From positions 1 to 64,000 of the forward strand of contig JAFGLZ010000199.1 of assembly GCA_016927755.1 (NCBI GenBank): DNA of 64,000 bases, written 5' to 3'. This stretch comes from Phycisphaerae bacterium. Its GTDB lineage: Bacteria > Planctomycetota > Phycisphaerae > UBA1845 > JAFGLZ01. Position numbers and translations under genes: made by a program. Shown here one piece after another: positions 17,493-24,723 of the stretch. Below the pieces are notes generated by a model that ran no database searches, was not told the origin of the DNA, and was given only the letters and a program-made list of their open reading frames with translations. How positions within the stretch are numbered: the first letter of the stretch is position 1; each line of letters begins with the position of its first letter.

Positions 17493-17533
17493 CGGCGGCA
17501 CCTGGCTCCCGTCGGGGGGGCCAGGTGCCGCCG
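17493..17533. terminator. Perfect 14-bp hairpin between convergent genes, possible bidirectional terminator
   Basis: CGGCGGCACCTGGC (17493-17506) pairs exactly with GCCAGGTGCCGCCG (17520-17533) around a 13-base loop. It lies between the ends of the radical SAM gene (17261) and the 2198-residue gene (17557), where both transcripts must stop. No T-run follows on either strand, so it is not a classical intrinsic terminator; it could stop RNA polymerase with Rho or protect 3' ends. Confidence 0.55.
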
Positions 17534-17556
17534 ATCTACGTCGTTCCATCGGGCCT

Positions 17557-20500
17557 CTAGCGTCGGCGTCGGGTAAGGCTGATTCCGATGAGGCCGAGGC
17601 CGCAAGCCAGCCAGAAGCCGACCAACTGGCCCGTGCCGACGAAGGCGCCACATGCGGGGACGGGGACGATGTCGTTGGGGGTCGGTTGGCCGGTGTCCGG
17701 GTTCTCCTTCTGACTCTCGGGGATGAAGACGACGGCGATTTCCTTGGCCGAATCCATGGTCACGGTCAGGGGGTTAGCCATCGGGTCTTCCGAGTCAGAC
17801 AGCTCACCACCCCAGAATCCGAACAGCCAGTTGTCGGAGGGGGTAGCTCTGAGCGTGACCTTGGCTCCCTTGTCGAAGAGGCCGCCCAAGTTGTCGACGG
17901 CGCCCTGGCCCTGAACCTGGACCGTAAGGCGGTAACGTTCCTGCACGACGATCTGAACCGAACCCTTGGCGGACTGGCCGAGGGTGTCGGTGGCGGTGAC
18001 GCTGTAGGTCGTAGTCCGGCCGGGCATCACGGTGATGCTCTGCCCGGTGCTACCCTCGCTCCAGAGGTACTGATAGGGGCCCTGGCCGCCGGAGGCGATG
18101 GCAGAGAGTCCGCAGCTCTCGCCGGCGACGACGATACTGGGCGTGGCGACGGCGATGACCGAGATGACCCCTGCCACCGAGACAGTCACCTGGGCCTCGG
18201 CCGTCTGACCGAGCGTGTCAGTTCCGGTGACTTGATAGGTCGTGGTCTGATCGGGCTTGACCTTGACGGTGATGCCACTCATGGTCGCACCGGTCTGGAG
18301 ATCCCGCCATGCGTAGGTGAAGGGCGGGAGCCCACCGGAGCCGCGTCCGGTGAGGATGCACTCCTGTCCAGGCACGATGGTGGACTTCTCGGCGGTGGCG
18401 ACGACCTTGATGGGACCGGCCACTCCGACGGTGACCGAGGCGTCAGCCAACTGACCGAGGCTATCGGTGACAGTGACGGTGTAGACGGTGGTCTCGATGG
18501 GACTGACGGTGACGGAACTACCCCTCTGTCCGTCGCTCCAATTGTAGGTATAGGGAGCGACGCCACCGGCTGCGCCGGCGGTCAAGGTGCTACTTCCGCC
18601 GTCAGGAATCATTTCCTTGGTAGCGGTCACGGTCGCATCGACGACCTGTGCCACAGCAATCTCGACGAAGGCCGATGCGGTCTGTCCGAGTCCGTCCGTG
18701 GCCACGACCGTGTACTTGGTCGACTTGGTCGGCGTAACCTCGATCTCGCTGCCAAACTGGCCGTTGCTCCACCGATAGGTGTAGCCACCGTGCCCTCCGC
18801 CGGCAGTAGCCCTCAGGAAGGTGCTCTGCCCGCGCGCGACTTTCTGAGCGTCGGCGTTAGCCTCGACGGTCACGGCGGTGGCTACGGTAACCGTGGCGGT
18901 TGCCTGATCGGACTGGCCCAATGTATCGGTGACCGTGACTGTGTAGTCGTAGTCGCCCGGCTGGCTAGGACTAACCGAGACGATCTTGGTATTCGCGCCG
19001 GTACTCCAAGCATACGCATAGGCGCCATAGCCCCCGGCACCGGAGGCGGTCAGGACGCTCGACGCGCCGGAGGGAATGACGGTGGGGTTGGCCGCCACGG
19101 TTGCGGTGGTGGCCGTGGGGACCTTCACGACCACGGATGAGGTGGCGGTGTAGAAGTCGTCGGTCACCGTGACGGCGTAGGTATGATCGCCCGGGTCGGT
19201 CGGGGCGATCTGGATTTCCTGGCCCAGTTGCTCGGGCACGGTGTTCCAGACATACGTCTTGTTACCCCAGCCGTTCGTCGGGGTGGCCCTGAGGGTAACG
19301 GAGTTTCCGGCGACGGAGACGTTGGGATCGGCCGATGCCTTGACGGTGAGCTGCCCCGCCACGACGGCCTTGACCTGCCGATCGGCCCGCGCCATGGAGA
19401 CGACTGTCGCCTGGTTGGCGTCGGTCGTGGCGTAATTGGCGTCGCCGGGCTGATTCGGGTCGAAGAGCTGCCACTGGATGAAGTGGGTATTGGGCTCATC
19501 GAGCACGGCGGTCAAGGCGACGTCGCTGTCGATTCGGTAGTCCTGCGCACCGACGTGCGGAGTGGGGTCGGCATCGACGTGGGCCCATGCGCCATTGCTC
19601 ACCTGAACGTCGAGCGTGACGTAGGGATCGATCTCGGGAATGACTCGGATCTCGGTTGAGAACTTGTAAGGCACGTCAAAGACGCCCACGTAGGGAATCG
19701 TGACGGTGTTCTCGAACTCGAGCTCGACGTAGAAGCCGGTCCAGCCGGTCTCGGGGACATCGACCTGCCCGACGTAGACTCCGGGACTCTGGGGAGTGAG
19801 GATGGTGTCGGTCCAGACGACGGCGGATCCCGCTATGCCTGGTTGGTATTTCCGGAAATCTCGCCGACCCGGGTAGTTGGGGTCTTCCTCGACGTGGGCC
19901 TGCCAGAGCCTGGCGGTGTAGCCCTGGCTCCAGGACCCAACCTGGACACGAATAGCGTTGTCCCCCTCGAGCGTCCACGTGAACTGCGGTCGAGGCAGGT
20001 TCAAGAGCACCGAAAGCAGGAACGACTGCAGGCTCACCACCGCTTCATCGCTGCCCTCGCCGAGCCCCAAGCCGTGATTGGTGTTGGGCACGTACCGAAG
20101 CCATTTGGTGTTCGTACCGGGCAGGTCGCGATAGTAGAACTGGGCCGAATCAGGCATGAAGAACTCGTCACCCGTGGCGTTGATGATGAACTTCGGCAAG
20201 GAGGTGAAGCGACTTCTGTACTCAAACGGATCGACGATCTTGACAAGCGCCTGGCCCATCGTCGTGTTGAGCTTCTGCATGACCTCTTCCCTGACGTAAT
20301 CCCCCACGGCAGGCTGGTAGTCACCGCCGAAGGCGGCGTAGTGGTGGTCCATGGACCTGTCCATGTTGAGCAGGTCGATCACGGCCGGCATGATGGCACA
20401 GACTCTGGGCTGATCCACGGCGGCGGTCAGCCACGTGGTCCAACCGCGTTTGGACCCGCCCGAGACGATGAAGTTCTGGACGGTAACGCCGCGCTGGCCC

Positions 20501-23500
20501 AGGAAGTTTTGCACGGTGTCCATCGCGCGAACGGTGCTCTTGACCATGGGCAGGAGTGCCGGCCAAGTGGTGTGGACGTTGGTGCCGCCGGTCGCCTCAT
20601 ACTCGTCACCGAACTTCTTGTAGCTGCGAGCGATGATCCTGTCCTCCCCCCTGAAGGCGTTTGGATCATTGGGATCGGGATCGTCTTGTATGAAGCGGAG
20701 CGGCTGATTCGGAACGTCGAGCAAGACGGCCACGACCGACCGTGTCGCCGCGGCCACCTTGAAGGCCTCGTCGAATTCGCTATCGCTCCCGAAATCAGGC
20801 GGCGTCTCGCTTCTGTTGCTCCCGCTGACCCACAGGAAGCCCTTTCCACTGGCAAGGCGCACGGTGGGTACAACGACAACCAGCCAGTGCTTCCAGACGG
20901 GGTAATCGACCTCCGTCGCATCGCGCCATTTCTGCGAGGTCATCCGGATCGTGTAGACCGTGCCGATGATTTCGCCCGGGTTGTCGGGGTTCGGAGCCGA
21001 CTTCTCACTGACGAGCGAGTAGGTATAGACGGGATCTGGGGTGGCGACGTACTTGTCGAGCGCGGTGGCTCCGACCATGACCTTGATGGTGGTGGTGGCC
21101 TGGGCGGTGCGACCGTCGCGATCGGTTGCCGTGACGCGATAGGTGGTGGTGATGGTCGGGGCGACCGCGAGGGTCGCGCCGGTGTGCCCGGTTGCCCAAG
21201 CGTAGGTGTACGGTCCGGCGCCGCCGGAGGCGCTGGCGGTCAACACGGCAGTCTCGCCGGGAGCGACGAGGGCAGGCATGGGCTGAATGGTGACCTTGAG
21301 GTCGCCGCCGAAGACGGCCTCGACCTCGCGATCTCCGGCCATGACGACGGTGAAGGGACTGTTGGTGTCCTCATAGGCGAAGTTGGCGTCGCCGGGGAAG
21401 TTGGGGTCGTAGACGCGCCAGCGATCGAACGCGGCGGCGCCGGTCGGCTGAGCCGTCAGCGTGACGGCGGTGCCGGGTCGATAGTACCTCGGAAGCTTGG
21501 GATTGAAGCCTATGACCTCTCCTAGTGCCTCATCGTTGACGCGAACGGTGAGGGTCGCGGCCTCCGGGAGGACGCGGGTTCCGGTGGTGAAGACGAAGGG
21601 ATACGTACCGGTGCCGGGGTAGGTGAGCTCGACGAACGCGAGCCGCCATCCTTCGTTTGGCTCGTCGACTTGTGCGACGTAGACGCCGCCGCCTTGGTCG
21701 GACAGGGGCGATTCCTCCCACTTGAGGTGGTTAGGATCCCAGGCCCACCCGGTCTGCTCGTGGTTGTACGGGGACTTCCTGAAATCGCGTGCATCCGGAT
21801 TAGTCGCCTGACGGAACACAACGCTACTGGGCGCCGAGAAGTTCGGGTCGGTTTCGACGCGGATCGAGCCGTCCGGCTCGAAGGTCCAGGAGAAACCGGG
21901 TCGCGGCGAGCCGGTGATGATCGCCTGGTAGTACGCGGCCAAGCTGGGCGGAATATACCCGTCGAGCCCGTGATCCGCGTTCGGAACGTAGCGGAGATAC
22001 TTCTCGCCCGGGAGATCGTCGTAGTAGAACTGCCACGAGTCGGGGAGGAAGAAGTCGTCGCCTCCCGCATTGATCATGTACTTGGGGATCGAGGCGTAGC
22101 GATCACGATAGCGATAGGGGTCGATGATGTCCATCATGGCATCGAACTCGGGCGTGCCCACCCAGCCCATGATGCCCATGTCTTCGTAGTCTCCGATCGC
22201 GGGCGCCCAATAGCCCAGTGCCGCATAGTGATGCCTCATAGAAGGCTCGACGTTGAGAACGTCGATGACGACGGGGATGACGCCGATGACGCGGGAATCG
22301 ACGGCGGCGGTGGTCCAGGCCGTCCATCCGCGCTTCGACGCACCGGTGACAACGAAGCCGTCGATATAGGTCTTGGCAGCGCCGGGGAACTGGGTGTCGT
22401 TGGTGAGCCAGGCGGTTGCGGCGTCCATGGCCCTGACGGCGGCCTTGGTCATGGGAAGCCTGGCCAACCAGGTCGGCTCGCCGGTTCGCAGGTACTTGTC
22501 CCAGGTGTAAGCGACCAACTCGTCTTCGCTGCGGCCGCTAGAGTTGGGGTCGGCTTCATCGGCGAACTTGAGGCGCTGGTTGGGGACTATGCTGACATTG
22601 ACGACGACGGAATTGGTTGCCTCTGCGATCGCGGCCATCTCGGCCAGCTTGCCGTCAGAGGCGCTCGGTCTGCTGCCTAGGGGGTTGTTCGGATCGTAGC
22701 TTCCCCCGTTGATGACCAATAGGGCCTTTCGGTGGCCACTGACTGTGTTGGGCTTGATGACGGTCACCCAATGATGCCAGTCGGTATGGTTGACCTCATC
22801 GAGGGTCCTCCAGTTCTGCGAGACCATGTCGAGGACGTACGCCCTGGAGCTGCTGATGTTGAACATGGTGCTGAAGGCGGCGTTGTAGGAGGTATCTTCC
22901 ATCGCGACGTAGGAGTCGAGGGCGGTCATGGGGGTGGCGGGGGTGGTCAGCTCGAAACCGACGTAGGGGCGCTGGTAGGCGGGGACGTTGGGACCTTCGG
23001 CATAGGCGGCCCAGAACTTCTTCTGTGTCGGCGTCACGTCGTAGACAACGCTCAGCACGGTCGAGCTGACGCCCATCGTCTGCGCCAACTCGATCGTCTT
23101 GGCCGCATCGATGCTTCCGTAGCGCGCGTCGATCGCGTTGTAGAAGGTCTGGTTGTACTTGCCGTCGTGGCGATTCCAGTAGACAACATCGTTGAAAGCG
23201 CCGTGGAACGGGGTAGTGGTGAAACCTGGGTGGGGATCGACGGACTCGTTGTCGGCATAGATGTCGCATCGCTCCATGCTGGTTAACAGCAAACGGCCCT
23301 CGAAGCCGCTTCCTTCCGGCCCGCTAACACCGTAGTAGTACTCGCAGCTCCTAGTGGCGTTCTGGATCCGAGCCAGTGCCTGGTCCATGGTGCTGTCATG
23401 GTAGAGGCTCTCACGCAGAAGGACCGGAAACGGCACGCCCAAGGGCGCCTCGTCGTCGCCGAACCAACCCATGATCTCGCTCTGGGCGAGACCGTGCTCG

Positions 23501-24153
23501 TTGATGCCGCCGCCGACCACTCCGATCATGCCAGCGAAGCCGATGACGGCGTGGACGTTGCCGTCGACGGGCTCATAGATGACCACGACGGGGTGATCCT
23601 GAACGCCAAGGTTCATGTTCCAGTCGAGATTGCGCAACTGGCAGAGACGATCCCCCGCAGTTGCCCCCCCCCAGCCGATGAAGAGGGAACAGTTCATCGA
23701 CTCGTCGACATCTGGGAAGACGATGATCATCTTGAGCACGTGAAGGGTGATCTCGGGATGCCCCCCGGCCGTGCAGCCGTCTGCGATTCCCTGGAGCTCT
23801 TGTTCGTAAGCAGCGGTATCGAAGTAGGCGGAATTCCACATGAGGGCGATGGCGTAATCCAGCCAGCCCTGGTTGATCGCGGCCGCGACCTCCGGGTCAC
23901 TGCTGACGGAGCCCCAGCAGCCCGCGATGTCGTCGGCCAGCAAACGCCCGTACCAGAACCCCATCTCGTACCGGGTTCCGCCGACGCGCACGAGCTTGAT
24001 CTCGTCTGGGGTGCCGCGGTTCTTGAACTCGAGCTTTCCGTAGCCTCCGGCGGGAACGTCGCCGGCTCGGACAACCGTCATCAGGAGGACGGCGAGGACC
24101 GCCCCTAACCGCGATGCGTTGATGAAGCCCTTGGCCGCGATTCGCTCTTGCAT
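17557..24153 (-). CDS. Giant secreted protein: C45-like hydrolase + two PqaA domains + PKD/InlB repeats + C-terminal tail
   Basis: 2198 residues from ATG 24153, chosen because GAAAGGAAAG precedes it and a signal peptide follows (MQERIAAKGF...VLLMTVVRAG). Residues about 25-400 resemble the C45 Ntn-hydrolase/acyltransferase family (YGRLLA..., nucleophile Cys in MNCSLFIGW near 154, RNLDW). Residues about 404-861 and 1035-1501 are two PhoPQ-activated pathogenicity-related (PqaA) alpha/beta-hydrolase domains. Each has GASKRGW or GGSKRGW as nucleophile elbow, GDDFFLPDS or GDEFFMPDS with the acid, and ADHGL or TNHGL with the histidine. One PKD-like repeat separates them and six more follow (about 1618-2069), each ending in a VTVTDxLGQ-type strand. 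Three InlB-like modules lie near 895, 1540 and 2075. The end is PACG, a hydrophobic segment and RRRR, resembling a sorting tail. Likely surface-held; substrates unknown. Confidence 0.88.
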   Translation of the reverse strand: MQERIAAKGFINASRLGAVLAVLLMTVVRAGDVPAGGYGKLEFKNRGTPDEIKLVRVGGTRYEMGFWYGRLLADDIAGCWGSVSSDPEVAAAINQGWLDYAIALMWNSAYFDTAAYEQELQGIADGCTAGGHPEITLHVLKMIIVFPDVDESMNCSLFIGWGGATAGDRLCQLRNLDWNMNLGVQDHPVVVIYEPVDGNVHAVIGFAGMIGVVGGGINEHGLAQSEIMGWFGDDEAPLGVPFPVLLRESLYHDSTMDQALARIQNATRSCEYYYGVSGPEGSGFEGRLLLTSMERCDIYADNESVDPHPGFTTTPFHGAFNDVVYWNRHDGKYNQTFYNAIDARYGSIDAAKTIELAQTMGVSSTVLSVVYDVTPTQKKFWAAYAEGPNVPAYQRPYVGFELTTPATPMTALDSYVAMEDTSYNAAFSTMFNISSSRAYVLDMVSQNWRTLDEVNHTDWHHWVTVIKPNTVSGHRKALLVINGGSYDPNNPLGSRPSASDGKLAEMAAIAEATNSVVVNVSIVPNQRLKFADEADPNSSGRSEDELVAYTWDKYLRTGEPTWLARLPMTKAAVRAMDAATAWLTNDTQFPGAAKTYIDGFVVTGASKRGWTAWTTAAVDSRVIGVIPVVIDVLNVEPSMRHHYAALGYWAPAIGDYEDMGIMGWVGTPEFDAMMDIIDPYRYRDRYASIPKYMINAGGDDFFLPDSWQFYYDDLPGEKYLRYVPNADHGLDGYIPPSLAAYYQAIITGSPRPGFSWTFEPDGSIRVETDPNFSAPSSVVFRQATNPDARDFRKSPYNHEQTGWAWDPNHLKWEESPLSDQGGGVYVAQVDEPNEGWRLAFVELTYPGTGTYPFVFTTGTRVLPEAATLTVRVNDEALGEVIGFNPKLPRYYRPGTAVTLTAQPTGAAAFDRWRVYDPNFPGDANFAYEDTNSPFTVVMAGDREVEAVFGGDLKVTIQPMPALVAPGETAVLTASASGGAGPYTYAWATGHTGATLAVAPTITTTYRVTATDRDGRTAQATTTIKVMVGATALDKYVATPDPVYTYSLVSEKSAPNPDNPGEIIGTVYTIRMTSQKWRDATEVDYPVWKHWLVVVVPTVRLASGKGFLWVSGSNRSETPPDFGSDSEFDEAFKVAAATRSVVAVLLDVPNQPLRFIQDDPDPNDPNAFRGEDRIIARSYKKFGDEYEATGGTNVHTTWPALLPMVKSTVRAMDTVQNFLGQRGVTVQNFIVSGGSKRGWTTWLTAAVDQPRVCAIMPAVIDLLNMDRSMDHHYAAFGGDYQPAVGDYVREEVMQKLNTTMGQALVKIVDPFEYRSRFTSLPKFIINATGDEFFMPDSAQFYYRDLPGTNTKWLRYVPNTNHGLGLGEGSDEAVVSLQSFLLSVLLNLPRPQFTWTLEGDNAIRVQVGSWSQGYTARLWQAHVEEDPNYPGRRDFRKYQPGIAGSAVVWTDTILTPQSPGVYVGQVDVPETGWTGFYVELEFENTVTIPYVGVFDVPYKFSTEIRVIPEIDPYVTLDVQVSNGAWAHVDADPTPHVGAQDYRIDSDVALTAVLDEPNTHFIQWQLFDPNQPGDANYATTDANQATVVSMARADRQVKAVVAGQLTVKASADPNVSVAGNSVTLRATPTNGWGNKTYVWNTVPEQLGQEIQIAPTDPGDHTYAVTVTDDFYTATSSVVVKVPTATTATVAANPTVIPSGASSVLTASGAGGYGAYAYAWSTGANTKIVSVSPSQPGDYDYTVTVTDTLGQSDQATATVTVATAVTVEANADAQKVARGQSTFLRATAGGGHGGYTYRWSNGQFGSEIEVTPTKSTKYTVVATDGLGQTASAFVEIAVAQVVDATVTATKEMIPDGGSSTLTAGAAGGVAPYTYNWSDGQRGSSVTVSPIETTVYTVTVTDSLGQLADASVTVGVAGPIKVVATAEKSTIVPGQECILTGRGSGGLPPFTYAWRDLQTGATMSGITVKVKPDQTTTYQVTGTDTLGQTAEAQVTVSVAGVISVIAVATPSIVVAGESCGLSAIASGGQGPYQYLWSEGSTGQSITVMPGRTTTYSVTATDTLGQSAKGSVQIVVQERYRLTVQVQGQGAVDNLGGLFDKGAKVTLRATPSDNWLFGFWGGELSDSEDPMANPLTVTMDSAKEIAVVFIPESQKENPDTGQPTPNDIVPVPACGAFVGTGQLVGFWLACGLGLIGISLTRRRR

Positions 24154-24723
24154 TTTGTCGCTTTCCTTTCTGCCCTGAGTCGCGCCGCGAGCGTGTGCGT
24201 TTGCACGAGCGCTCGTTCTCTGGGAGGATCCCACTTGAATCGGTGCGACCAGCCCTCGCTCCGGTGCGTCCGCCGTTTCGTCGCCGACCGGGAGCGCCCT
24301 TGCCGCGACGCGCCGGGTGGACAGACCGGCTCGGTCCCCGCGAGACCATCAGCGCCCACGCCCAACCAGTAGCCCCACTGGCGTTGAGACGATGCGCCGA
24401 CGGCTCTGCAACAGTTATGAAAAGAGATCGCCCGCGACACCGGACGCAGGCCGTATCCCTGCTCATTCCCTAAGGCTTATGAGAGTGAAGCCGAGTCCCA
24501 CCCCCCTTTTGGCGGTACCCTCCGGTCGCCCTCGTAATTCATTGTAGGGATATGCCCCCGACAGGGTCAATCACGTTTCGGGGAAGGTGTGTGTCAGTGT
24601 TGTAGCGGAACGTGGGGGGCGGGGCATCGGCGGCCTTTCGGCCGCCGGGGGCCTGGGCGTATACTGGCCACGCAAGTGCAGACACCAACCAGATTCCCAT
24701 TGTCCGATTCGGAGGTCCTACCC
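24154..24723. other. Divergent intergenic region between the giant secreted protein and DUF4838 genes
   Basis: About 570 bases without a credible gene. It contains the minus-strand promoter at 24541-24570 with its long leader. A perfect 8-bp hairpin (CGGCGGCC, loop TTTC, GGCCGCCG) lies at 24628-24647. A TATACT -10-like box at 24660-24665 points toward the DUF4838 gene, and a GGAGG ribosome-binding site lies eight bases before ATG 24724. Both flanking genes encode exported proteins, so a shared control region is plausible. Confidence 0.55.
24541..24570 (-). promoter_or_regulatory. Sigma-70-like promoter for the giant secreted protein
   Basis: On the minus strand TTGACC (24570-24565, 5/6 match) and TACAAT (24546-24541, 5/6 match) are 18 bases apart. 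The predicted transcript carries a leader of about 380 bases before the start at 24153. I recognise no known riboswitch in that leader, although it has several GC-rich inverted repeats. Confidence 0.55.

Noticed and set aside
17945..19300. Periodic repeat of about 240-250 bases that could be taken for a DNA repeat array
   Set aside because: The period is that of PKD-like protein repeats of about 80 residues within one gene; DNA identity between units is low and there are no spacers as in CRISPR.
19843..21525. A 560-residue plus-strand open frame inside the giant gene
   Set aside because: It lies opposite the PqaA domains, has no domain pattern, and is a typical antisense frame in GC-rich DNA.
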